In this document: one piece after another, positions 41,666 to 51,047 of the stretch
Numbering within the stretch: position 1 is the stretch's first letter
Layout: every line of letters begins with the position of its first letter
NCBI GenBank assembly: GCA_013202495.1
Contig: JABMQQ010000001.1
Location: 1-64,000 of the forward strand
DNA: 64,000 bases
Direction of reading: 5' to 3'
Source of the DNA: Fidelibacterota bacterium
GTDB taxonomy: Bacteria > Fidelibacterota > UBA8477 > JABMPR01
Notes under the pieces: model-generated
Told to the model about the DNA's origin: nothing
The model's input: only the letters and a program-made list of their open reading frames with translations
The model's database searches: none
Made by a program: the position numbers and the translations under genes

Positions 41666-43708
41666 ATGTCTTTCACTTTTATCAAAACTCAAAACCTAAT
41701 CATTCTACTGGGATTACTCTCAGCTACTTCGTTTTATTCGTGTGAGGAAAGCCTTGATCCCTCTGATCCTGATTATTTCCTTAATGCTCCCTTCCTTCTT
41801 AGTGCCGAAGCCTTAACAGATTCGCGCATCGAGATTAGTTGGAAAGATAAGGAAGAGGAAACTCGAGAGTTTGTTATCCAGCGGCAGCTACCCCCAGCAT
41901 CTTTTAGCGTGATCGGAATCGTTGATAAAAACATTCTGACCTTCATCGACACTGCATGTGTCGCAGGAATGGAATACAGCTATGTGGTCCAGAGCAAAGT
42001 TGAATCCAATGAGTCTGAATTTTCCAATACCCGGAAAATGGCAACCACTTTTCTTGCACCTGGGCATCTGAACGTCCTGGTCCTAACCGATGAATCTGTT
42101 CGATTAACCTGGAGATATAATTCTGCTTTTGAGACGGGTTTTAAGGTTGAGCGAGATGCAGGAGCTGGATTTATTAATATTGGTACCGTCCCATCAAACA
42201 TAACTGAATTCACTGATACAGGACTAACCCCTGGACACAATTACAACTATAGAATAGCAGCCTATTCAACTATAAACACCAGTACCTGGGCAACTGTTAC
42301 AACAGCCACAGAGTTCCCAGCACCCTCAAATCTTAGAGCAAGTTCAGCAAGTGATATTGCGATCCGCTTAACTTGGGAAGACGATACAGACTTTGAAGAG
42401 GGCTTCAAAATAGAGCGTGATAATGGGAATGGTTTTATCGAGGTCGGGACTGTGGGTGCAGATGAAGTAGAGTACACGGACAGTGGTGTGACTCTCGGTC
42501 AAGCGACTACGTATCGAGTTGCAGGGTATACACAGGAAAACATGAGTCCATGGAACACTGTCACAATGACAACCGTGTTTCCAGCACCCATAAATTTCAG
42601 TGCAAATTCAGTAAGTGATATTGAGATTCACTTAACTTGGAGCGACAGAACAGACTTTGAAGAGGGATTCAAAATAGAACGTGATACCGGTGATGGTTAT
42701 GTCGAGGTGGAGACGGTTAGCGCAGATGTTTTGGAGTTCACGGACAGTGGTCTGACTCTCGGTCAAACTTATGCTTATCGAGTTGCAGGGTATACATCCG
42801 AGAACATTGGTGAATGGACTACAGTCTCAATGGCCACAGTGTTTCCATCTCCCTCAAATCTTATATCAAATTCATTCAGTGAGTTGGAGATCCGATTAAC
42901 CTGGACAGATAACACGGACTTTGAACTTGGGTTCATGATAGAGCGTGATTCTGGCATAGGTTGGGAGCAGATAGCTGTAGTTGAAGCTGACAAAACTGAT
43001 TTCACCGACTTTGTCTCGGTTTTGGAATCCACCCATAGTTACCGCGTTCGTGCGCATAGTGCTTCAAATAACTCGGCATATTCGAATGTAACGACCCGAT
43101 CTGCACTCGCTCCTCTGAGTGATTACGATGGCAACGAATACCAGGTTATTAGAATCGGCGACCAAGTCTGGATGGCAGAAAACTTGAAGGTCACTCATTA
43201 TCGTGATGGTACCGCTATTCCCAATGCAACAGATCTTTCGTGGGGGTTTCTGACAACAGGAGCATACGATATTTACTATAACAATTCTTCAAACGAAGTT
43301 GATACATATGGTGCTCTATACAATTGGTACGCAGCCGCTGATCTTCACAATATCGCACCAGCAGGGTGGCATGTGCCTACAGATTCTGAATGGACTGAGT
43401 TAAATACATTTCTGTCAAATAATGGTCATAATGGGACGCAAGGAGCAGCTCTAAAATCAACCTATGGCTGGAGATGGACAGGAAGTTACGGTGGAACTGA
43501 TGATTACGGCTTCGAAGCACTGCCTGCTGGTTTTCGCATTAGCGAAGGATACTATGGTATGTTGACCGATGCCCGATTCTGGTCTGCTACTGGGAGTAGC
43601 AGTTACGCCGCTGTACTCCTAACGCTGGATTACTCAAATTCAGTTATTACTCGTTATGAAAACTTCGATATGCGTCTAGGAGCTTCTATCCGCTTAGTCC
43701 GGGATTAA
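41666..43708 (+). CDS. Exported (probable lipo-) protein with FN3-like repeats and C-terminal FISUMP (Fibrobacter succinogenes major paralogous) domain
   Basis: FN3-like repeats; DGNEYQVIRIGDQVWMAENLKVTHYRDGT...YGALYNWYAA...APAGWHVPTDSEWTEL. Confidence 0.88.
   Translation: MSFTFIKTQNLIILLGLLSATSFYSCEESLDPSDPDYFLNAPFLLSAEALTDSRIEISWKDKEEETREFVIQRQLPPASFSVIGIVDKNILTFIDTACVAGMEYSYVVQSKVESNESEFSNTRKMATTFLAPGHLNVLVLTDESVRLTWRYNSAFETGFKVERDAGAGFINIGTVPSNITEFTDTGLTPGHNYNYRIAAYSTINTSTWATVTTATEFPAPSNLRASSASDIAIRLTWEDDTDFEEGFKIERDNGNGFIEVGTVGADEVEYTDSGVTLGQATTYRVAGYTQENMSPWNTVTMTTVFPAPINFSANSVSDIEIHLTWSDRTDFEEGFKIERDTGDGYVEVETVSADVLEFTDSGLTLGQTYAYRVAGYTSENIGEWTTVSMATVFPSPSNLISNSFSELEIRLTWTDNTDFELGFMIERDSGIGWEQIAVVEADKTDFTDFVSVLESTHSYRVRAHSASNNSAYSNVTTRSALAPLSDYDGNEYQVIRIGDQVWMAENLKVTHYRDGTAIPNATDLSWGFLTTGAYDIYYNNSSNEVDTYGALYNWYAAADLHNIAPAGWHVPTDSEWTELNTFLSNNGHNGTQGAALKSTYGWRWTGSYGGTDDYGFEALPAGFRISEGYYGMLTDARFWSATGSSSYAAVLLTLDYSNSVITRYENFDMRLGASIRLVRD
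42314..43105 (+). repeat. Three tandem 264-bp FN3-encoding repeat units
   Basis: Units begin at 42314, 42578 and 42842 (FPAPSNL/FPAPINF/FPSPSNL), period exactly 264 nt. Confidence 0.85.
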
Positions 43709-43746
43709 GCTTTCTCGACAACGAAGTTGGTTAGATGGTGGGATCA

Positions 43747-43902
43747 GATCGCTTTTGCAGAATTCACAAATCCTTCATTGTAAGTCTCTCCAAGGTAAAC
43801 ACCATTGACAAGGGCAGAGTCTATCTAGGGAAGGAGAGTTTCCCCGTAGGTGCCACCTACCGTCCCAATTTTATGGATATAATCAAGCCCCATATGGGCT
43901 AG
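43747..43902 (+). pseudogene. Truncated remnant of a LytTR response-regulator gene (C-terminal 51 codons)
   Basis: Encodes DRFCRIHKSFIVSLSKVNTIDKGRVYLGKESFPVGATYRPNFMDIIKPHMG*; hand-aligned about 87% nt identity (20/156 mismatches) to 41265-41420. Confidence 0.9.
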
Positions 43903-44020
43903 ATTTCATTATCTGTCCATAAATTCAATTACAACAGTACTTTACAGCTACCACTCCTCTATTTTTTCAATAGGAGAGATGTATGGTCACAATTAGATTT
44001 AGCCATCAGGAAGGTTAATT

Positions 44021-44674
44021 ATGAATTGTTGTGAGCATTGTGAGGCTACTGAGGGGGTATTTGGAACAGAGAAAGCCAGTCGTGACCTCAAACGATATCT
44101 ACGTAAAGGTGCCGACAAAACAACTGAACTCATGCTGAGAAGTATTCGCGAAGCAAAGCTGAATAATGTCCAATTATTGGACATTGGCGGTGGTATAGGT
44201 GTACTTCACCATGAACTTTTTAAGGATACAATCAATCGAGCAATCCATGTTGATGCCTCAGCAGCTTTTATTGGTACCGCCCGGAAACAAGATCTGGAGC
44301 ACGGGCGAGAGGAACTGGTGGATTACTTCCACGGAGATGTGGTCGATTTGGGAGACAAATTATCTATTTCTCAGATAGTTACTTTAGATCGAGTTATCTG
44401 TTGCTACCCTGATTGGGAGAGTCTCATTCGAGTGACTGCCGAAAAAGCTGAGGGATTATACATATTTAGCATACCCAGGGGTCGTTGGTTTGTAAAAATG
44501 GTTATTGGAATAGAAAACATGATTCGACGGGTCAGGGGAGATGCTTTCAGGGCCTTTGTACATTCATCCCAAAAGCTGGACCTTGTTCTGGGTGAAATGG
44601 GTTTTAAGCGGCTTCGAGTCCAGGGCACACTCAGTTGGGAAGTATTCACCTATTCAAAACAGGTAGGACTATGA
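44021..44674 (+). CDS. Class I SAM-dependent methyltransferase
   Basis: VQLLDIGGGIGVLHHELF motif I; DRVICCYPDWESLI. Confidence 0.82.
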   Translation: MNCCEHCEATEGVFGTEKASRDLKRYLRKGADKTTELMLRSIREAKLNNVQLLDIGGGIGVLHHELFKDTINRAIHVDASAAFIGTARKQDLEHGREELVDYFHGDVVDLGDKLSISQIVTLDRVICCYPDWESLIRVTAEKAEGLYIFSIPRGRWFVKMVIGIENMIRRVRGDAFRAFVHSSQKLDLVLGEMGFKRLRVQGTLSWEVFTYSKQVGL

Positions 44675-44813
44675 TTCTTGAGTTGGGATCATCTTGTAAA
44701 TATTGAAATCTTTGAAACTTATTTGCTCAGACTAGATTTCGTGAGGTAAATTATCATTATTACTATCGATTTTGAGATAGTGATGCAATTGAGATTCGAC
44801 TGAAAAGGTATAT

Positions 44814-47549
44814 ATGTTAAAAAAATCAATTTTGATCCTCAGCCTAATGCTAAGTAGCCTAATTGCAACAGTACCTGCAAAACCAGGTGCGATTCCCTCA
44901 GAGAGAGTCATTCAACAGACAGCAATCATGGCTGAAACCCACGGTGAAGGGGGACTGGCCGCCAAGATGCAGCGTATCAGACGTGCCAATATCCAAAGTG
45001 CAGAGAGCGGATTTCGTGATCTACGTGAAGATGTTTATATGAGTTTTCCTGTGATCATGGGGTCCTATTCTGATTCTGACGATGATGCAAGTGCTGCCAA
45101 TATGCTTCAACGAGAACTATTTGACGGACCCTGGCCCAGCATCACCATGGCAGAACATTATGAAGAAATGTCATATGACCAATTTCATCTTTCTGGGACA
45201 GTCAATGGCTGGTACGAGTTAAGTGAGAATGCCCACCATTACGGTGGTGTGGATAATGGTTGGGATGGTGGTGTCGGTGATTTTTTAACTGAATCACTTG
45301 ATCTTTCTGATATCGAAATAGATTTCACGCAATATGACAATGACGGAGATGATGGAATTCCCAATTCTGGTGATGATGATGGCTTCGTAGATGTAACATT
45401 TTTTGTTCATTCTGGCATTGGTGCTGAAAATGGAGGCACAGATTATAATATCTGGTCTCATAGTTGGTCATATTCAGGAGCCTCTGGTACTGGCGAAGCC
45501 TTTGTGACCAATGATGTAGGAGCCAATGGTTCGCCTATTTTGGTCGATGAATATATCATGCAACCCGCTGTAAATGGCGATGGGGGTTTGATTGAAATCG
45601 GTGTTTTTTCACATGAGTTTGGACACGCTTTAGGACTGCCTGACCTTTATGATACCGATTACAGCTCTGACGGTATCGGAGACTGGTGCCTCATGTCTGG
45701 TGGGTCCTGGACCACACCCAGTAGCCCGGCACATATGTCAGCCTGGTGCAAGGAAATGATGGGCTGGGTCATTCCAGTTGTGCAGGATGTAAACATGGAT
45801 GATATTTTATTCACCCCTGTGGTAGCAACCGGATTTGTCCTAAAGCTGTGGACCAATGGCGAATTGGACCCATTTGAAAGTGGCTATAGTCATGATCAGG
45901 ATGTAGGTCGTGAGTACTTCCTGATTGAAAATCGCCAGATTCTAGGGACAGATCAGCATCTGGAAGGCACGGGTTTGATGGTTTATCACATCGACAACAC
46001 AAGGTGGGGCAATAGCGACGAAGAACATCGATTGGTAGATGTGGAGCCAGCCAGTGGGTTTGGTGGTGGTACCACTCCAGGACATCCCTGGCCTGGTAGC
46101 AGTGGCAACAGACTCTTCGACTTCCAAACCTATCCATCCTCCATGAATTATGCAGGTGAAAATACACAGGTTGCTCTCTTTAATATTTCTGATTCCGACT
46201 CAATCATGTCTGCTTCTGCTGAAGTGGTTGAAGCATACCCCCACCTATACATAGCCAACATGACCTACACAGATGAAAATGATGATGGATTCCTATCACC
46301 AGAAGAGAGCGGTCAGATCTGGTTGGAACTTGTTAATTATGGCGTATTGACTTCAGGTATAACTGCTGCAGTGATTCCAGGCAATCCGGCCTTCAATTTC
46401 ACAAATTCAGAAATTAGTTTTGACGACCTCGCCCCGAACACATCGGGCATCTCAAGCTCGTCTCTGGATTTCACATTAGCCTCAATCTTTGAAAATGGCA
46501 CTACCAGTCTCAGTATAGCTGTTAGCAACACAACCTCTGGAACCATTGATACCTTAGAATTTGAAATAGTCATTGGTGATCCTCAGGTGGCACTTATTGA
46601 TGCAGATGGTGCAATTTCAGGTGCGGCAGATGTTCAGGAATATTATCTCCGGGCACTCCAAGACAATGATATTGTGTACGCACTATGGGATATTGCACAG
46701 GATGGATTGCCCCAGGAGGAATGGCTATTGGCTAAACCCAGGGTCGTCTGGTATACTGGCAATACTGAATTACCCCTGACGCAACCTGTTATTGATCTGC
46801 TCTCCAGCTATCAAGACTCAGGTGGCAGACTGCTGCTCTCAGGGCAGGATCTCGCAGATGGTGATGAAGCTCAAGCAGCCTTTCTAAGCGAATATTGTGG
46901 AGCTGTCTATGCTGAGACACTTACGAATCTCATTTACGTTTTTGGTGATCCACAACATGAGATCATGAGCGGTGCGGACCAATACATCACCAATAATTAT
47001 TTTGGTGCTGAGAATCAAACCAGTCCAGATATCGTGACTTCTTTGTCCCACAGTGTTCCACTTTTTCAATATCCACTATCGGGTTACCAAACTGCTGGCA
47101 CAACGACCATCCAAAATGGCTATAAAACCATCTTTATGGCATTTGGTTTTGAAGCGATAGCACCACTTGAGGATGATGGCTGGGCTGCTCGGGCAGATTT
47201 AATGTCAAGATTCTTGAATTGGTTTGATGTGGATTATGTTGGTATAGACTCAGAGAACAGGCTCCAGCCATTGACAGTAGGTATCAGCCACTTCTATCCC
47301 AATCCTTTTAATCCCAGCGTAACCATCCAGTATGCATTACCAGCAGGGGTAGATGTATCCTTGAAGGTGTATGATATATCAGGGAGAGAAATCGCCAGTC
47401 TTGCCAATGGTGAGCAACCCGCTGGTAGCCACCAGGTCCAATGGAATGGAATAAATGAATCCGGCAATCCCATCAGTACGGGCGTGTATTTTGCTCGTCT
47501 GGAAGCAGGGGATTTTAGCCAGACTATTAAAATGGTCTTGTTGAAGTAA
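44814..47549 (+). CDS. M6-family (immune inhibitor A-like) secreted metalloprotease with C-terminal sorting domain
   Basis: FSHEFGHALGLPDLYDTDYSSDGIGDWCLMSGG; CTD FYPNPFNPSVTIQYALPAGVDVSLKVYDISGREIASL. Confidence 0.92.
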   Translation: MLKKSILILSLMLSSLIATVPAKPGAIPSERVIQQTAIMAETHGEGGLAAKMQRIRRANIQSAESGFRDLREDVYMSFPVIMGSYSDSDDDASAANMLQRELFDGPWPSITMAEHYEEMSYDQFHLSGTVNGWYELSENAHHYGGVDNGWDGGVGDFLTESLDLSDIEIDFTQYDNDGDDGIPNSGDDDGFVDVTFFVHSGIGAENGGTDYNIWSHSWSYSGASGTGEAFVTNDVGANGSPILVDEYIMQPAVNGDGGLIEIGVFSHEFGHALGLPDLYDTDYSSDGIGDWCLMSGGSWTTPSSPAHMSAWCKEMMGWVIPVVQDVNMDDILFTPVVATGFVLKLWTNGELDPFESGYSHDQDVGREYFLIENRQILGTDQHLEGTGLMVYHIDNTRWGNSDEEHRLVDVEPASGFGGGTTPGHPWPGSSGNRLFDFQTYPSSMNYAGENTQVALFNISDSDSIMSASAEVVEAYPHLYIANMTYTDENDDGFLSPEESGQIWLELVNYGVLTSGITAAVIPGNPAFNFTNSEISFDDLAPNTSGISSSSLDFTLASIFENGTTSLSIAVSNTTSGTIDTLEFEIVIGDPQVALIDADGAISGAADVQEYYLRALQDNDIVYALWDIAQDGLPQEEWLLAKPRVVWYTGNTELPLTQPVIDLLSSYQDSGGRLLLSGQDLADGDEAQAAFLSEYCGAVYAETLTNLIYVFGDPQHEIMSGADQYITNNYFGAENQTSPDIVTSLSHSVPLFQYPLSGYQTAGTTTIQNGYKTIFMAFGFEAIAPLEDDGWAARADLMSRFLNWFDVDYVGIDSENRLQPLTVGISHFYPNPFNPSVTIQYALPAGVDVSLKVYDISGREIASLANGEQPAGSHQVQWNGINESGNPISTGVYFARLEAGDFSQTIKMVLLK

Positions 47550-47622
47550 AAATTTATCCATCGTAGCCTTGGCGTAGATGGATGGTGTATCTCAAATAAC
47601 CTGAACCAATTTGAAATATAGG

Positions 47623-47656
47623 AAAGCCCCGGACAACTGTCTGGGGCTTTGTTTTA
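47623..47656 (+). terminator. Rho-independent terminator
   Basis: AAAGCCCCGGACAACTGTCTGGGGCTTTGTTTT hairpin. Confidence 0.85.
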
Positions 47657-47802
47657 TAATGGGGGATTTAGTGATCATCCGATTCTCTTGGATAGTCACG
47701 GTGTCCAAGCTAATTTCACGGCAATTCCACACTCGCACAGTTTCAGTTTAATCTCCAGCTCGAGCTCCTATCTCACAACTTCAATAAAAATAGGGGGCAT
47801 TC

Positions 47803-48903
47803 ATGAATAATCTTCGGTCCACGGTAATTATGAAGACAGACCTGGTGAATTTTACCGGTCGTGTATCGACGGCTTCTCAGGCCGACTTAAGTGATCTACT
47901 CAGAATCCAGAAGGATTTAATTTCAAAGGTTGTTTCCAGTAACAATGGCAAGATGATCAAGGGGGAAGGGGATTCTTTCTGGATCATTTTCCCAAGTGTC
48001 ACCATAGCGGCCATCTCTGCCGTCGAAATCCAGCAGGAATTCAGAGTTGAACAAGCTGGATTGCCAGATACTGAAACCTTAAGTATTCGGATTGCTATTA
48101 CCATTGGGGATATTCTCCATCAAGAGGGTGATATCTTTGGCGATGCTGTAAATCTGGCAGCTCGAATTGAATCCATCACCCCGCCAAATGAAATTTACCT
48201 CAGTCATGCTGCCTGGTTGGTATTGAACAAAGCTGAGATCGGAAATTCTTTCGTAAAGGATTTTGAACTCAAAGGGATATCCGAGAAAGAAAGCATTTAT
48301 CGGATTGATCAGCGCCATAAGACCAGAATTATTAAAGAGCAGGCAGTGGTTTTCACCGACCTACGTTCTTTTAGCGGCTTCAAGGATAAATTCTCCATAG
48401 ACGATGTGGAAAATGTTATTGGGAAGATGGAAGAAATAGCTAGGCATGCCTGTGATTCAAATGGGGGGACCATTCGAGCCACCATTGGAGATGCCCACTT
48501 TATGACTTTTCCCAACGCTACGGCGGCAATTCATGGCATTTTAACCATCATGGATCTCTGGGATCGCTACATAGCTGAAACAGGCTACCCGACTCCCATG
48601 GCATTGGGGGCTCACATTGCCGATGTTTATATTTTTAGATCGTGCATCTATGGGGATCAGATTAACAAAGCTGCTCTCATTGAGTCCCTCTGTAGATCTG
48701 CACATTCTGAACTGGATAGAAGTGTTGCTCTCATCTCAGATCAGGTTCATCGAGAATCTCAAATGACTCAATTCGAATGTGATATAAAAGAAATTGACCC
48801 TGGTATCATTGACAGGCGCATGAAGGGTAGATTCAAGTCAACTTTTGCAGAGGGGGAACCCCTCTTCGAGCTCCTGCCAGGTCCTTCGGCATCTGTTGAG
48901 TAA
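47803..48903 (+). CDS. Soluble tandem class III nucleotidyl cyclase: one intact-looking and one degenerate cyclase homology domain
   Basis: Domain 1: KTDLVNFTG, KMIKGEGDSFWIIF, IFGDAVNLAARIESI; domain 2: VVFTDLRSFSGF, TIRATIGDAHFMTF, CIYGDQINKAALIESL. Confidence 0.85.
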   Translation: MNNLRSTVIMKTDLVNFTGRVSTASQADLSDLLRIQKDLISKVVSSNNGKMIKGEGDSFWIIFPSVTIAAISAVEIQQEFRVEQAGLPDTETLSIRIAITIGDILHQEGDIFGDAVNLAARIESITPPNEIYLSHAAWLVLNKAEIGNSFVKDFELKGISEKESIYRIDQRHKTRIIKEQAVVFTDLRSFSGFKDKFSIDDVENVIGKMEEIARHACDSNGGTIRATIGDAHFMTFPNATAAIHGILTIMDLWDRYIAETGYPTPMALGAHIADVYIFRSCIYGDQINKAALIESLCRSAHSELDRSVALISDQVHRESQMTQFECDIKEIDPGIIDRRMKGRFKSTFAEGEPLFELLPGPSASVE

Positions 48904-49025
48904 CATACAATAAGTCTACTGTACCCGCATTCATTAATCTGATACAGTGATAGAGTCGGATCTTTCCCATCATCGTGACTTCAGATGTTGAATCTCAAAT
49001 AATCTGAACCAATTGGATTTATACA

Positions 49026-49056
49026 AAAGCTCTGGATACTATCTTGGGCTTTTTTT
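49026..49056 (+). terminator. Probable rho-independent terminator (imperfect stem)
   Basis: AAAGCTCTGGATACTATCTTGGGCTTTTTTT. Confidence 0.65.
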
Positions 49057-50581
49057 ATTCAGAAATAAGAGATTTGATGGACAACCTACTATTTCCTGAT
49101 TGTTCAGACTCCAGAGTCCAGATGGTCCTGGCTAATTTGGATACCAGATGACGGTCGTGACTGACCAGCAAAATGCCACCTTCCCATTCCAACAGAGCTT
49201 CTTCCAGACATGTTATTGCCAGTAGATCAAGATGGTTGGTGGGCTCATCCAGCACCAGGAGTGAGCACTCCTTGGACATACCCAGAGCCAGCATCAATTT
49301 GCGGCTCTCACCGGGACTGATCATATCACCGTGAAGCAAGCCTTCAGGGTCAGAGCCCAAACGACGGACAATGGTGAGAACCTGACCCATCTCATCATGT
49401 GAGAGCTGGTGTAGGTTCTCCAGTAGTCTGCTGCCCTCGGACAAGGGTATTTCCTGTGGCATGTACAGGACTTCTGATTTGGGCAATTTAGATCTGCGTA
49501 TTAAATGGTTTAACAAGATGGATTTTCCTGAACCATTTGCACCCGTGATGGCGATGCACTGTCCTCGCTCAAGCACAAGATCGGGCCATGAGACAGCCAG
49601 GGAATCATTAGGACTGATACTGCCTGCCGACTCATCAATGAGGACTGCTCGATGACCTGCACCACCTCCCAGATGGATACCACTGCCATGCGCTTTTTTA
49701 ATAGATATAGCGCTTCTCCTGGCTTCCACCTTGTCGACCCGATCACTCAAGGTTTGCTTGAGGCGGCCTATTTTCTTGTCTTTCCCAGAATAGATAGCCA
49801 ATCCGATCTTTGCCCGACCATCTGAATCTCCCCGTGCCAGATGACCTCGGTTCCGTCTGCCAGCAGTTCGGCTAACCTCCTCAGAGCGACGTTGGAGTTC
49901 CCGTCGCAGTTTCCTGGCTTCCTTTTGAAGCACAGACTTCTGTCTCTGATGCTCCAACTGCTCCCGATCCAATTCCTGTCTGGCTGCGCTATAGCCGCCT
50001 GTCCTCATGTCAGGTTGTCCCTCATCAAGAAAAAGCGTGTGGTCACAGAGAGCATCCAACAGGTGTCTGTCGTGACTGATAATGAGACCGATCCCCTGAA
50101 AAGCTTTGAGTGTATTGAGGAGAATCTCTTTGGTATTGATGTCGAGGTGATTATCAGGTTCATCAAGGATGAGTACATCAGGCTCATGAGAGAGCGCCTG
50201 GGCTATCTGGAGACGCTTTCTCTCTCCGTGGCTAATCGTGCCCCATCTATTGAACCAATCGGGCTGAATGCCCAATTTCGCTCGCCATGACCAAATCTGT
50301 GCATCTTCAGCTCGGGATAGTCTGACCAGTCCTGGAGGGGGCTGATCTGTGCGTTGCTCAACTGACTGGACATCTCCTGGGGAGTTGATATCTCCTGAAT
50401 CGGGTTTTAAACTATGGTTGATGAGGTGAAGCAGGGTGCTTTTCCCGCATCCGTTGGCTCCTACAACTCCTGTCCAGCCCGTATAGAAGGCTAGGCCTAT
50501 ATCAGTGAAAAGTGCTTCCACGGCTTCGGGGTATTTGAAGCTCAAATGCTGTATGGTGAGTGCTCGTGATGTTTGAGACAT
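49055..50581 (-). CDS. ABC-F family ATPase (two ABC domains)
   Basis: GANGCGKST / GANGSGKS; SHGERKRLQIAQAL / SPGESRKLMLALG; LDEPDNHLD / LDEPTNHLD; basic linker. Confidence 0.92.
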   Translation of the reverse strand: MSQTSRALTIQHLSFKYPEAVEALFTDIGLAFYTGWTGVVGANGCGKSTLLHLINHSLKPDSGDINSPGDVQSVEQRTDQPPPGLVRLSRAEDAQIWSWRAKLGIQPDWFNRWGTISHGERKRLQIAQALSHEPDVLILDEPDNHLDINTKEILLNTLKAFQGIGLIISHDRHLLDALCDHTLFLDEGQPDMRTGGYSAARQELDREQLEHQRQKSVLQKEARKLRRELQRRSEEVSRTAGRRNRGHLARGDSDGRAKIGLAIYSGKDKKIGRLKQTLSDRVDKVEARRSAISIKKAHGSGIHLGGGAGHRAVLIDESAGSISPNDSLAVSWPDLVLERGQCIAITGANGSGKSILLNHLIRRSKLPKSEVLYMPQEIPLSEGSRLLENLHQLSHDEMGQVLTIVRRLGSDPEGLLHGDMISPGESRKLMLALGMSKECSLLVLDEPTNHLDLLAITCLEEALLEWEGGILLVSHDRHLVSKLARTIWTLESEQSGNSRLSIKSLISE

Positions 50582-51047
50582 GCTAAATCCTTTGTGATAA
50601 CGCTTTTGGGCAAACTTGAGGTTCTGAATAAAACCAGTGTAAATAGTAAACCAGATGTGTCTGGCTCAATGCAGCTTATTTAGTGGGTTTTATCTGCGCA
50701 TCCCGCTGATCCCTTAGAACAAGGTTAAGTGAGTGTTGTCTCGTGCCCAAAATAGGCAAAAAACAGGGGAGAATCAATTGACGTTTAGGTATGAATGGCT
50801 ATCTCAGGGTTGATTGAAATCTTCGTTGGAGGGGGAGTCTTACCGGAGCAATCCTTTCAAGGGTCGTTTTAATCCTGATACTGAATACAACAGGAATTGC
50901 GCAGAATGCCCCAGAACGGATTGGGATTCAATCTGGGAATTGATGAACAAGTAGATTAACTTATATTTCGAACTGGAACTCGTGTAGAAGTCTTTCAATT
51001 GTATATTTACCTCGGGGGGCAAAATTGACTATTAAGGCAAACCAGCG

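Larger units (their letters stand above)
47581..49014 (+). repeat. 31-bp direct repeat pair (47581-47611 and 48984-49014), vestigial sorting-domain gene tail, each followed by a terminator
   Basis: GATGGTGTATCTCAAATAACCTGAACCAATT vs GATGTTGAATCTCAAATAATCTGAACCAATT (28/31). Confidence 0.8.

Noticed and set aside
50840-51022. 60-aa minus-strand ORF in the 50582-51047 intergenic region
   Set aside because: No convincing start context, no recognisable family, low-complexity Ser/Tyr composition.
51030-51047. GGCAAACC upstream of the HD-GYP gene, resembling the GEMM c-di-GMP riboswitch core
   Set aside because: Only the 8-nt core matches; the start codon follows within a few nt, leaving no room for the rest of the aptamer or an expression platform.
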